Positions 24,346 to 37,115 of a DNA stretch of 64,000 bases are shown here, piece by piece (position 1 is the stretch's first letter; the number at the start of each line of letters is the position of its first letter). The DNA is from Acridotheres tristis. Lineage: Eukaryota > Chordata > Aves > Passeriformes > Sturnidae. Location of the stretch: assembly GCA_037013685.1 (NCBI GenBank), contig CM072919.1:53500116-53564115 (forward strand). The letters are read 5' to 3'. The translations under genes were made by a program, and so were the position numbers. The notes below the pieces were generated by a model, which saw nothing but the letters and a program-made list of their open reading frames with translations, ran no database searches and was not told the origin of the DNA.

Positions 24346-26713
24346 CCTAAATCTCAAGTGATGTAGATGTTTTAGCAAATATCCCCACCCACCTTGCAAT
24401 CCCTGATTTAAGAGCACAGAACATTCCTTCCTGACCACCCCACGGGCTCTGAAGAAAAGCCTTTATTTCACAGTGCTGCAGATTTCTCTGTCATCATGTC
24501 AGGCATGCATATGGGCTGAGGTGGGGTAGGGATCTGACCATGCCAGCCCACCACACAGCCCTGGCCCAGCAGCTCCCATTCCCAAAACCAAGTTGCCTCA
24601 AGTCAGCATATGCCTGTGAAACAAACTGTCAAGGTAGATGAGAAAAAACAGTGGAGCAGAGGTGAGAGATGGGGAGTCAGTGCAAGCTGCAAGAGAAGCC
24701 TTGAGGAGAAGCAGCTGCTCCTCCCGTGGTACCTCAGAAGTTAACTGTGTGGCACTGTCATCTCTTACCCTCGCCCTACATGCCAACATACATTTAGAAG
24801 GAGCCTTGCTCCAGCAGGGCTTTTTTCACTGTCCTGTTCTTTCCCCTGTCCCATGCTTTCAACTGCACATGTACTCACACTCTTTCCTTCTGTTACCAGC
24901 CACAGGAAAACTGCCTTCTTGGATTTCTAGAGGTTTTTTACATTGCTCAGTTGTTTTAATATAAAACCACAGCTCCTCTTGTTAGTGAATGCTAGCATTT
25001 CAAACTGTAATATAATGTGCCATAAACGACATTCCATGCCATAAAATGTTGCAGAAAGATATACTTTTACTCCTAAAAGCAGTGGCTGGATTCTGCTGAA
25101 CTGAATTTAGTGGAGATTCAATCAAAACTGAGACGAAAGAAAAGAACAAGATTCCAGGTTCACTGCAGAGTTCACTTGCAGTTTTTCCTGTCCCCGACAA
25201 TAAGAGGATTACCTTAAATCAAGAGCATCAGTGTCAATGAGAACCAGAAAACTTAATACATAGAAGGACAAGAAGATCAAAGCTTAGCACCTGGAGAATA
25301 CCACATGCTCTGGATTAATAAAACAATACACTCTGTTACATAAATCTTGAGCTAGGTTATTCATGGACAAACATACAAAAAAGAAATTACTATAGAGCTC
25401 AGATAACAGATATTTAATACTGGTGCTCTCTCTATCAGAGAATATCCTCTCACATTATATGAGTGTTGACACAGAGCAGTGAGACATTATTTTGTTTTAA
25501 ACACTTTTAGTCTAAACTTGACATTACTGTTTTTGGACCTGGATACTGCACATCTGCAAGTCAGCGGAAATACCAAAATCTTGCATGCTCCTTTGATTGT
25601 TACATTTAAGGTATCATATATGCTACCAGCTCAGCTGCTGCAAGGCATTAAAGTCCATTACTCCAAGCTTGTAAAGTACTTTGGAAATACTATAGACAAG
25701 GATTAGAGAAGATGAGTATTCCACATGGCTTCAGAAGAGATGATAAACAGAGGGTAAAAGCACTGTAGTTAAAGTGATATATTGATTGCATGTGGGGAGA
25801 AATAGCAAGAGATCCCTTCTGATGAGTATTTTGTTGAGTGGTTTTGGAATTATATGCTTTTATCAAGAAGTTAGTTTCTAAGATCAGCTTTGTTTACAGT
25901 GCCATAGCCTAAAAAGTACTGATAGGCTGAAAATCAGGAAACTCAAGGAGTCTGAACTTGGAGCACACCTCTGGTCCTTTGTTGTGGGATGATTTGGAAG
26001 TGTTTGGAAGAGAGGAGAAGTTTAGAGGGAAGATAATCCAAATAAGTTTCACAAAGAAATATTACAATCAGCCCACAAACATAATGTCCTTTATATGTTA
26101 TCTAATCACAAAGTAGTCTTTTGGTTTATTGGTTTATCAATGAGGAGGCATATTTTCCCACAGATATGAAAATAGCATCCAAGCACCACATATGACATTT
26201 TGACCTACAGATAGCACAGAGAGCCACTCATCTGTGCAACATAACCATTGCAGGAGAAAAGCAACTCTTTAATACAGGAAAACATCACAGGACAGGAAAA
26301 GAAAAGGAATAAGTGTCCCCCTCTCCGGCTTCCAGAGTCATCCAAGAAAGCTGCCACCTTGGAAATAGTATTCCTGTGCTAGGAAAATCTTCTCCTTTCA
26401 ACATGTCTGGTTCAAGCTTCATGTGGCATTCAAGGCCTCTGTCAATTTTGTTAATTTTTAGTTGCTGAAGGCCAGGAAATCCCCCTGCTATAATCAGGTA
26501 TAGTGCCCACATGGCTATTATGGAAGAAAGCAAGTCTTTTATGAGCTTGAGATCCAGTCCATGGAGAGTCATAAAGGCTGACAACGTGTCAATGCAGAAG
26601 TTTACACAATGACATAGATTCGGAACAATCTTATTTCCAAACACTAGCAAAAAAATCCCAAACAATTAATTATCAATCCTTCAATTAAATAGGCATCTAG
26701 GAAAATGGTTTTG
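24346..26713. other. unassigned DNA
   Basis: Nothing recognisable. The longest frame is 126 codons (minus strand 26285-26665) and lacks known motifs. Confidence 0.45.
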
Positions 26714-26718
26714 CTGTG
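26714..26718 (+). repeat. target site duplication CTGTG, left copy
   Basis: CTGTG directly flanks the LTR and is repeated exactly at 27310-27314. A 5 bp duplication fits an ERVL-type integrase. Confidence 0.8.
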
Positions 26719-26841
26719 TGTTGTGGTTTAAACCCAGCCAGCAACCAAGTACCTCACAATCATTCACTCAATCCCCTACCAGTAGTATTGGGGAGACAAT
26801 CAGATGGATGAAAGCTGGAAAACTCGTGGGCCAAGAAACAG

Positions 26842-26847
26842 TTTAAT
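26842..26847 (-). promoter_or_regulatory. LTR polyadenylation signal ATTAAA
   Basis: ATTAAA on the minus strand, at the R/U5 position expected for this LTR type. Confidence 0.6.
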
Positions 26848-27030
26848 AAGGATAGTAAAGGCTGTGCACACAAGCAAAACAAAACAAAGAATAAATTCAG
26901 TGCTTCCCATGGGCTGGCAGGTGTTCAGCCTTCTCTAGGAAAGCAGGGCCCCATCACATGTAACATTGACTTGGGAAGACAAATGACATCACAGCAAATG
27001 TCCTCCCCCTTTCCTGCTTCTTTCCCCCAC

Positions 27031-27036
27031 TTTATA
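27031..27036 (-). promoter_or_regulatory. LTR TATA box
   Basis: TATAAA on the minus strand, about 190 bp before the ATTAAA poly(A) signal in the same LTR. It is positioned as the core promoter of the former provirus. Confidence 0.65.
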
Positions 27037-27309
27037 CACTGAGCTGGGTGCCACATGCTCTGGAATATCCCTTTGGTCAGTTTGGGTCACCTGTCCTGGC
27101 TCTGTCTCCTCCCCACCTCCCAAGCACCCCCAGTCCCCTCACCAGTGTGGCAGCACCAAAGTAGAAAAGGCCTTGGCTCTGTGCAAGCCCTGCTCAGCAA
27201 TAACAAAAATATCTCTGTATTATCAACCCTGTGGTCAGCACAAATCCAAAACACAGCCCCATGCCAGCCACTCTGAGGAAAATCAACTATCTCAGCCCAA
27301 ATCAGCCCA

Positions 27310-27314
27310 CTGTG
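27310..27314 (+). repeat. target site duplication CTGTG, right copy
   Basis: Exact match to 26714-26718 on the other side of the LTR. Confidence 0.8.
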
Positions 27315-27439
27315 GAAGCCTGCTGAGGTGGTGTAAAGTCACCGTTGTTTCTTCAGTGCTCTTTAGTACTCTGCTATTTTACATATGCAAACTATATCCC
27401 ATGGTTTGGCATTATTAATTTGACACAAAAGACTCGAGA

Positions 27440-27515
27440 AGACTGTAAGCTGAGGTTGAACTAGGTGACCTGCTGAGATCCCTTCCCATCTAGTTTTTCC
27501 TGTCATCCTGTGGTC
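27440..27515 (+). mobile_element. CR1 3' UTR tail fragment
   Basis: The words TTGAACTAGGTGACCTGCTG and GATCCCTTCCCATCTAG, then a degraded TCCTGTCATCCTGTGG, correspond to the last 70 bp of CR1 with its octamer tail. This is a heavily 5'-truncated insertion. Confidence 0.7.
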
Positions 27516-29730
27516 TTACTATGAGTTATTTATATTAGATGGAGATGGAGGATTAGTAGGACAGAAGGAAAGGAGCAAATTGTTGCTGGTATCTGATTCA
27601 GTGACAAAAAAATTTGAACTGAAATTAGACAGCAACTGGACTCTCAGGGGAGAGTCAGAGTTGGTGAACAGAAAGGAAGACAGTAAGTGACAAGCATGAG
27701 AAGGACTCAGGCCTGGAGGGCTCTCCAAGACAGCATTGATGGCATGGATATCTTCTTGTAAGTATGGATGCCAAACCATGCTGACACAGGGCAGCAGCAG
27801 AAGGAACACTAGAGCTGCCACACCCAACACTGCCTTCTCACTTAGACTGGACCTGGTTCTGAGGCCAAACTGCACTCCATCTCACTCTGCTGCCAGCCAA
27901 CACTCCTCACCAAGAAGGGGCTGGGTTTTACTATTACACCTCTAAGTTCGAGTGGCAATTGTTTGAGCAATGGAGCAAGGCTTTTGTTCTACTTAGTGAC
28001 ACAATTTATAGCTTGGTGTTGGAAACAGGGATTGGCCATAGGCAGGTTGCTTCCCAGGCCCTCTCGTAAACCTGTTTCGTCATCCAGGCTGCTCCTGGAC
28101 TAAGTTTGCCTCTATTTCAATTGCATTTTATATAGTACTGTGAATTCAGATGGACATGGTGAGAGTTAATTAATGTCAGTCATACTGCTGAATTCTTCTA
28201 ATGTAAAATATGGAGTGGCTGTAAATTAAAGGTACAATAACCAATAGCTCCACAATCTTTAGATAGTCCCACTTCAGTAGAGCTGCAGGGGAAATGTAGG
28301 AATGATAATAAATACATCATAAACATTAAAGAGCCATAAAATAGCCACATATAGATCCAATAAAACTTAATATAAGAATAATTCAAGCTGGGCTGAAAAG
28401 CAAATACCACCTAGTACTGAAAGCTTTTGCAGTACCTTGGGATTCCAGGAAAAGGGGTTGATATGGCAGCTGTCTTGAGTGTTTTTATTGGGCCTGACTT
28501 TCCTTGAAGGTCATTCTGCCACGGTATATTTGAAAGTCCTTTGAGAAGTCATGTATCAAACTTCATTTTCTTGTATAACTGAAATAGTCCACTGGAATTC
28601 TTCAATATTACCAGATCTGTTTTGAGACCAAAAAGAACTGTGTATCAAAGAGAAATAGATTGCACCATTTAGAGCTGAAATGACACCGACAGAACATTTT
28701 CCCCTTCTTTAAGTTATGTTTGCAATTGTTGCAACTTCAAAATCTCAGAGGTCCTCTTGAGTTTTGGGATAAGTATAATTTATGTCAAAAAGACTCCATG
28801 CCAAAAAGCTCCAAATATCAGACAAGTCTCAGTTTAACATTCTGTAGTATTGCAAAAATGTGCCTTTTACTAAAAGTGAGCGTGTAAAAGTCTTAGAATT
28901 ACTTTTCTCAACCATCATCATGAACAGGCAGAAGAGCCACACAGTTCAGGATGACTTTTCCATAAGCCCTTTGTAGATTTGTAATCATGGCCAAGCCTTC
29001 TCCACGGAGGGATTTTGCTTAGTAAGTTTTCCCAGCTTTTCAGCTTCTGCCAGGATGCCCTGGGTGCAGCTCAGGATGGGTAGGGGTGCAAGCCTGTCCT
29101 CAGACTCCCACCATGCTGAAAGCATGGGGCTGCCAGCTCCTCTGCAGACACCCAAAGACCTGGGGGCTGGTGGCTTGCCAGGGCTGGCACAGCTCTGAGT
29201 CACCTTCCTCTCACGGGCATGCTGGGGACTGCAGGCTGGCGCTGGGAGCACAGAAGCACACAGCACACGTCCCTTTTCTGTGATCACCACCACCCCAGAG
29301 GGCAAGTGCAGAGCCCTTCACATTTCTCCCACCCAATGACCTGCCCAAAGCACAGGCTCTGATACTCTCAGAAGCCTCCTTAACCCTGCACATAATCGTC
29401 TCCAACTGTCGTTCACATGAATCTTAGTGGTTTCAAAGTATTTGTGGTATGGGTGAGATTCTTTCCTTATTTCCACAAAGGAAATCGAAGATATTTCTAA
29501 GCATTTCTATTCAGATGAAATAGACTTCACAGTTGTCAACAGCTGTCTCCCAAATTAGTTTAGAGCTACCGCACTGTCAAAGCCTGCAGTCTTCTGGATC
29601 CTGCATGACAGAGGAGGTTACTAATCTTAAGCTTTGCATTTGTTTTATGTAAAGGCAATAATGTGGTGGCCATTTTAGAAACTCCATCAAGTATTAGCTG
29701 AGATGTTTGGGGTGAAATGTACTCTATTAT
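27516..29730. other. unassigned DNA with a G+C-rich patch
   Basis: No gene was recognised. The segment at about 28985-29345 is clearly richer in G+C than its surroundings and contains a perfect 7 bp hairpin with a three-base loop (CCATGCT...AGCATGG, 29110-29126). Frames on both strands there lack known motifs. Confidence 0.45.
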
Positions 29731-29930
29731 GCCAGAGGAAGAAAGCAACTAAGATACAGAAGAATGTAATCCTTTTTAAAATATTATTCCTGGGAATACT
29801 TTTATCACCAAATGTTCAGCTTCAAATTGAATTATGTATTTTCATCATAGGTCTACATTCCTACGTCCTGGTTCTAAAATGAAATTGTTTATACAGGCAA
29901 AAAATAGTTCATCTTATGGCATGGCAGGGA
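29731..29930 (+). repeat. direct duplication, copy A (family unidentified)
   Basis: About 200 bp that pairs almost without gaps with 31811-32011. Shared words include GAATGTAATCCTT, ATTATTCCTGGGA, TACTTTTATCACCAAAT, CTTCAAATTGAATTAT and GAAATTGTTTATACAG. By eye the two copies agree at roughly 80-85% of positions. Similarity seems to fade gradually to about 30125. I do not recognise it as CR1 or LTR. Confidence 0.85.
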
Positions 29931-31810
29931 AAAAAAATATACTTTACTTTTGACTTTTCTCAATTCATTCTCTCCTAAGCCAACCTCCCATAGCTGGCAT
30001 ATAAAGCTCTTTATGTGACGCATGAAGGGTAGCCCATGCAATGCCTTATCTTCACAACACAAATTCTGGCAGATATGGTGTACAGCATAGCTTCTCCCAA
30101 GGAATAAAATTAAATTAGTAACGGCCAATGTGAAGCATAAACCAGTTTAGACTGTCCATTGTCAGAGACATCCCAGCTTCCAAAGTGGAACAATGACACA
30201 TGTGTAAAGGGACTTCCAGTCAGGCCAGAAACTTACAACAAAATCTCTGCTATCACATTTACAATTCCCTGCCCTCACCTCTTTGTGTTCAAAGGGAAGG
30301 TAGTGGAATGAAGGAGTTACAGGCAACAAAAAGAAAGAAGTTGCTTGCAAAATGGGGCTTATATGGAGAGGTCTCTTGGGAGCCAAAGAGTTCAAAACTA
30401 CACGAGTGGTCAGAAAACACACTTGCTCTGTAGTGGCAGGGAGCAACAGGGGCAAACAACACCTTGTGGCTCCAGCCATAGTGCCAGCAAATGGAGCACT
30501 CAAGGCAGCTGGAAAAACTGATATTTTATTGATCATTCAAGAGAAAGCCTTGTTTTCAGTTATAAAATTAGTGTTGCTTCTGAAACAACACGGCCAGAAA
30601 TATCAATTCTTTCAAAAGCTGAGTGGTGCCTGAGACAGTCCCTCCTGGACCACCAGAAGCATTTCACAGGTTCTTACCTGAACTAGGTCCTTCAATTAAT
30701 TGTTTAAGCAATTCTTAGACATGGTCACTATGAATATTCCATTTATATTGTCACTTCCAAAAAGTCCAGGTGTTCACTGGGTCATATACTGCAGCTAGGG
30801 GTTCTTTCCAGCCCACAGTTGTGCTGGCTTCCATTAGGTGATACACAACTTGAGCCAAGTCTTGTGCATGTTTTAGCAATGCGCATGTTTAACAGAGGCG
30901 GTTTATGGCAGCCTGTGAACACCGTGAACTTAGTACATTAGAAACAAAAATAGAGCTAAACCAAACCTCCAGATTTGGTCCAAACCTCACAGTGGGAGCC
31001 TTCCCATGTTACAGTCTGGGGAAAAAACCCAACAACTTATTTATGCACACTTCTGAACTTTCAAAAGGCTCATTAAAAAAACTGAATCCAAACTTTGCAG
31101 CTTGCATCCATGTCAACTGAGACACAGTCTGGACTTGAAATGAAGCACATGAAAGAGCACAGATCTACACCGTTACTCACCATGATTTCCTTAGATGGTT
31201 TGAAGGCTTGCAATGCAGGAAATTCACTGTAATTTGTTCAGTGATTTTTGTCCACCAGCAAAATGCAGCTTTATAAGCCATTTCTGTAGGAAAAAAAGAA
31301 AATTAACTTCTTTTGTGGTTCTATTCATTGGTTGGTTGAAGAGGGGAAAAAAGAGAGCTTTTCTTCCACTTTTTTAGTGGAAGCCTTTTAAGACCACAAT
31401 TTTAAGAAGTGTCAGAAACATGGAACACAGGGTGCTCATTGCTTGTACGGAGCATTCAGGAAAAAAATGTTTACAAGAGAGTATAAAAAGTCTATTACAT
31501 AATTTAGTTGTAAACTTGCTATCGCCAAGATATTGTAATATAAAGCCATACATACAAAAGAGTTTTGAATGCTGACAGGACTCTGCAGAAATATCAGCTA
31601 ATTAATAAACCTAATTAAGATCTCACTTATTCTGTGGTTTTTTTCATACTGAAATTTAGTGATCTTGGAGTTTAACAAATCTGGATAAAATTATAGACAA
31701 TCATATGGCTTTTTAAATTGTGTGAGTATGTGTGTGCTTACAAAGAAATACTTAGGAAAACTCAATTTCTGATGTAGTGAGTTAAATGTCCAAGTGTGTT
31801 TATCTACTTT
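29931..31810. other. unassigned DNA between the two repeat copies
   Basis: Nothing recognisable. The frames at 30162-30536 (minus) and 30352-30633 (plus) overlap each other antisense and lack known motifs. Confidence 0.45.
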
Positions 31811-32011
31811 GCCAGAAGAAAACAAGTAACTGAAGTATGGAAGAATGTAATCCTTCTTTAAATATTATTCCTGGGAGTACTTTTATCACCAAATATTCCA
31901 CTTCAAATTGAATTATATATTTTCATCACAGATCCACATTCCTGGGGCTTGGTTCTGTATTGAAATTGTTTATACAGACAGAAAATAGTTTATTTTATAT
32001 CATGGCAGAGA
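31811..32011 (+). repeat. direct duplication, copy B (family unidentified)
   Basis: Second copy of the sequence at 29731-29930, same orientation, offset 2,080-2,081 bp, with a net difference of one base in length. Weaker similarity seems to continue to about 32150 (AGCATATC / GAATTAATTTC against AGCATAGC / AAATTAAATTA in copy A). It could be a local duplication or two insertions of an old dispersed element. Confidence 0.85.
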
Positions 32012-35000
32012 AAGATTCTGGGTTGTGTTTCTGACTATTCTCCCCATAATGTCTCAGAGTCAACCTTTTACAGCCTGTATGTTCAGCATTGTGGTGCAAA
32101 TGCAGAGTAGCAGATGTACTGCATATCAAATACAAACACAGAATTAATTTCCTTTTTATGAATAAATGACATCTTGTATATATTTTTGTGAGTCTTATGA
32201 CTACAGAGAGACTCAGACTGAAATTTGGGGGAACCTCAACTGAATTGCATGGGGAAATATTAGCTGGTAAATTGAAGATATGTTTACAAACCATCTGCAC
32301 CTTCAAAATACAAACTCCTAGTCGTCCCCTTGTGCTATTCTGCAATTGTTCTGCTCTGTTTGGTCAATGACACTAGCCAGCAAAGATCACTACTTTGAGA
32401 GTCAATATGAGGCTGAATTCTGATGTGTCAGACAAGTATTTCTCCAGAGCGTTCAAAAAATGAAGATCCTACCACTGAGAGATAATCTTGTTCAAATTCC
32501 TGCTGTTACAGCTGAGCCCTTTGCATACATTAGCCTGTTTCCGGACAGATGACTGTCTTTGGATTCCCTCTCCCAAAGGACCTGCCCCTTGTATCATTTC
32601 CTTCATTGCAGGCAGGTAGGGCTCAGTCTAAAATCTGTTACTGTATCACAACATGAGCCTCACAGAACAGAGCAGGGTCATTATTGCTTTGCTTAGATCT
32701 CAACATTTTTACTGTCTCATCCCAATAGGACTCTATGGCAAAAAAGGACACTTGGGCTGACACAAATTCAGTGCATGCATCCGACGGGAAGCAGATAGCA
32801 CAGTGACACCATCAGTCAGTAAGTGTCACAGGTACTGGTCCTTCTCTTCCATTTCCATCTGTCTGCATGGGGTGAGAGCAGTGCCTTACCTGGTGGCCAG
32901 CTGGAAGCAGCTAGACAGAGGCTCTTCACAGATGCTCTGGTATCAGGACTCCAGAACGAAGTGTCTGGGAACATCTGGCTCGTTAAGGAAGATGTGGACA
33001 CAGAAAGTCAGACAGTACAGATGGAGAAGCTCATCTTGAGAATGATTCTTTGTTCTGAGGAGAGTATTTTCGTCTTGAGGCTGACATCTGCAATGTTTGC
33101 ACTGTGAGTTAGCTGAGGGGGAAAGGAGTGTTGTTCAGTGGTCCTTGAAGGACAGTTACATTATACCTCTGTGGTGCTACATGCTCTTGCAGAGAGAGAC
33201 AGTCGAGAGAGGGTAAGGGAGGTAAAGCTGAGCAGGGGAAGGAGTGCAACAGGTGTGGATGTGAGTTAAAAGGACAATTTGTCAAAACCCTTCCACTCAT
33301 GGTCTATAAAGGCCCAAGCAATCCTGGTTTTTGACTGGACCTGTTGTGATTCCTGGTACTAAGCATCCTGAATACTTGTACAGTTTGCAGCTGCTCAGAG
33401 GACCAGACATTTGTTCTGACCCTTCTTCCTCCTGCAAGAGACTGGAGAGAGCTTAATGAGTTCATGGAGCTGAATTTTGGGTTTAATTTCTTACATAAAA
33501 TTATGTTCTATTCTCACAGGACCTGCTCCACAAATTTAGGTGAGATAAGTGGAAGAAATTCGAGGATTTGCAGTGAAATCCTATTAAAATGCTGACATAG
33601 CAACTCCAGAGTAAGAATACAGGGTGCCCTGTATCACCATCACAATAACACATGCAATCTGCAAGTAGATAGTACTTTCTCTTTCAAAATGACTCGTATG
33701 TTTTTACTTAGTGTTCTGATATCATCTCCCATGGTGGAAAGAGGAGAAAGGGTAAAAGCATATTCAAAGCTCCTCTCTTCTCTGATTCTTGTGTTACTTC
33801 TGGTCTTGTGTTACTGCCTGTCCTTACTGAACACAGTAAATTGAATAAAAGTCACAGACAATTCTGGAATGCTGCAGAGAGATTGCCTTAATAAATCCTT
33901 GAAAAATGCTCAACAAATTATACTGAAAAGCAAGTGAAAAATGTGTGAGAATCCAAAGTAAAGAAGGAAAGAATTGAAAACGTGACTTAAATGACACTGT
34001 GTTCTAAAATATATGTTTGTAATCACTTCAGGCATTACAGAAAAACTCCACCCAGAGAGGTTCAGAGTCTATTTCTGAACTAACATCCGGTAATTCTTTT
34101 GGAAAAAATGCAGGTGTCATCTTTTACTAATTAAGTGTTTCCTCCCACTATTGGGAGGACTAGAGGAGTGAAAAGCGGAAAGGAGAGCTTACGTGCACAA
34201 AGCATTTCCCAAAAAGTCAGTTCTCTTCCCTAAGGAATGGTCAGAATTTTGCCAGCTGTCACTTTACCTTCTCTGTGAAGAACAAGTCTTTCCACTTCCA
34301 CAATTCCAGTACTTTGTCCTACAGATTTTGCTGCCCCGTCAAAAACAATGAAGGGGAAGAAGTTGTTGCTTTGGTTGTAGAATATGTCTTTTTTGTACAT
34401 CAAATGGAAGACATGAGATGAAGCAAATTGTTCTTAAGACATTTTGCATTTTCTTGTGCTTTTTCCATTATCCTTTTTATAGCTGAGATTTCTGTAAGGA
34501 TTCACAGTGAGTCATTTTATGAGGCAGCTCTGTACCATCTGTGCTAAAGAGTTTCCTATCACTCTAGACATTACGTATCTCCTTATGGCAGCCTGGACAC
34601 TGCAGGGAAATTGCCAAGCCAGGTCACATGCCAGTGGGCTATCATTCATCCAAAAAAAGGCGGGCAAAATCTGCTTACAATTAGGTTCAACCCTTGGTTC
34701 TGGATAACATGTCCCTGTGGCTACAAATTCTTTCCTGCCAGCCCCCTACAGGGCTCAGAAGGAGTCCGAGGATGGTCTGACCAGTGAGAAGAGGTCCTGG
34801 CTTCCCTCTTTCCTTCTCGCGCTTTGTCAAATTTCCTCTCTTTTTTGTAAGGAACAATATGTTTTTGCATTGTGTCATGCTGGCAGTAAGCAAAGCTGCT
34901 GCTTTAAAGCTTTGCAAAAGAAATATAGTTAAATGCCAAAATGTTCAGGGTTTTAAATGAAATGATATAAAACTCTAGTGAGAGAAAAAAAATCAGTTTA

Positions 35001-37115
35001 TAAAATACATTAGTCTAAGCTTCTAATTTGCAAAAGGAAAAGTTTTATTGGAGGTACTATATATGTAGAAAGGAGCCAGAATATAAATAGTGTAAATGTA
35101 ACTATTCTGTTACATGCAGAGCAGCTCTGTTAAACAGTAGAAAAATATGCTTTCAGATACCTTCAAGTACAACCCTGCTCTTGTAGCACAATCTAGTTAA
35201 AGCATAGGACTTCTTGTGTGGTAGATCCCAGTCTTGCAGCAGATCATGTGAGGTTCAGGGGGTCTTTCACCAGCAATAGAAAAACTTTAATCTTTAAACA
35301 TGGTCTGAATCTGGCTATAAGCGAATACATGTCAATTCAGGAAATGCAGCAAACCATTAGGAGTTCCCTACCCCTTTGCTTTACTAGCCAAGGTTTGAAC
35401 ACATCTTTGCCCCTTGCTCTTGGCGATTTCAGTAGCAGATACTCAAGGGTAAGGAGTGTTCATGGTGTATTCTGCTGGAGCAGGAGTGTGGGACACCGAG
35501 TAGCTGCACCTAGGGCTACTAGTGCTCTCAGACTATTTTCAGTGTGAAATATCTCTTAAACAAGCAATTATAATTTTGGGCTACTTTCCATTATTTCTTT
35601 TGGCATGTCTCAGTGTAACCAAAATCAGTATGGCTGGGCATGTAAGTCACAGCACAGCAGCTTACACCTCTCTGCAGACAATTACATCAACAGCTTGTGA
35701 GTTTTCAGTCCAGGGCAGCCTTCTACAAATCCCTGGGTATCACAGGTAAGACCTCAGGAACTGGACACACCTCACCTCTGTCAGACAGGCCAAAACACAT
35801 AGTTTTTCATTGCAAAAAATTATTTTCATAATCACTGAAGACTGCTGTCAGTTTAGAGTAACTCAAAGTGGTCCAGCTGAGGAAAATATCTTCTCTTGTA
35901 TAGATGATTTCCTTTTCACCTGGTCTTAACATTGTTATGAGATGAGAGAAAAAACAGAACACAAAGTGTCATCACCTACAAACTAGGAACTGAATGATCT
36001 TTTTTGTTATGACTTCTTCTTGCAAAGTAGTCTTAGAAAACCATGTCTGTACAATTGGTGATTGTATCAAAAGCAACCTACCATAGTAAAGAGAAATGCA
36101 AATGAGATTTCATACAGAGGCACATGAATTCATGGAAAGTTCTGCTTCATAACCTTTGTGAATTTTCCAGAACTTAAAGAAAGAAATGGAATTTTTAAAA
36201 AGGCTTGTTTTTAAAAGCTTGTTTTTAAAGTTCATGTTTTTTCACATGTCATGGTACCTTTCCATAAGTGCAGGAAAGTGGATGTTGTGGGAGTGAGGCA
36301 ATGGGTTTAGGAATGCTCTCATTATTGTGATCTTGAGGACAAAGTGATGCTGTCTGAGACTCAGGACGGTTTGGTGTCGGTAAAAGTTTCTGTTCCCGCT
36401 GCTTTGTTCTTTAAGGGAACAAAATACTGAACCAAGTCAGCAGTCTGGAGGGACACTTGCACGTGGTTGGAGAGATTCATTGCCATTTCTGAGCCCGTTG
36501 CCTCTGATCCAGCTGGAAAAAAGAAACAGTTTCTCTATTACCTGCAAGCTGCTACAAAACTTAGTCAGCAGGGGAACACAGCAAGGCTCAACACTTCGGT
36601 TTAAATTCACTTCCAAGCATGTGCTGTTGGGTTAGAGCTTTTGTTTAAAGAGGCTCATACAGCACTGACTCCTGGATCATCTGAACTCTGCTATGTCAGC
36701 TGATACCCAAAGCCATCTGCTGGGACTTCTGCGTTCAGCATCTTGTCCTGAACAGCACTTGCTTTGGCCAGCACTGCTCATAACTCACTCGCTAGCTGAG
36801 CAGGCAAGAGTATGATTTATGTAAAGAATGCTCCTAGCCTCTACCCAGAGGATGAGTCCTACCTGTAGGATCATGGGATAATTACCAAAACCTGGAGGAC
36901 CACAGGACTTCTGTGGTCTGAGCTAGGATTTTCACTATTGCTTGACTTACTAGCTCTCTCCCCAAATTTCTCAGAAGGCAGAAGAAAGATCCTGCAACCA
37001 AATCATATATTGATGCCAACACCACTCAGGTGGTTTTGCAGAGTGAGATTAAAAATATCTGCAGGAGAAAACTTCTCATCTCTGAATGCAGAGAACATAC
37101 CTGCAAAGAAGCAAG
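32012..37115. other. unassigned DNA
   Basis: No gene or repeat family was recognised. A 14 bp unit GCTTGTTTTTAAAA is duplicated in tandem at about 36203-36230. The plus-strand frame 35218-35547 (109 codons) and the overlapping frames around 32803-33107 lack recognisable domains. Confidence 0.45.

Larger units (their letters stand above)
26719..27309 (-). mobile_element. solo LTR, avian ERVL-like, complete
   Basis: A 591 bp long terminal repeat of an endogenous retrovirus read on the minus strand. It starts TGGGCTG at 27309 and ends ...CAACA at 26719, so it has TG...CA termini, and is flanked by a perfect 5 bp duplication. Promoter and processing signals are in the right order: TATAAA at 27031-27036 and ATTAAA at 26842-26847 (both on the minus strand). 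Recognisable family stretches include the AGTTTGGTCAGTGG-like U3 block near 27070-27095 and the AACCCACGAG-type U5 block near 26822. No gag, pol or env sequence flanks it, so it is a recombination-derived solo LTR. The ERVL assignment combines remembered resemblance to bird ERVL LTRs with the 5 bp duplication. Confidence 0.88.
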
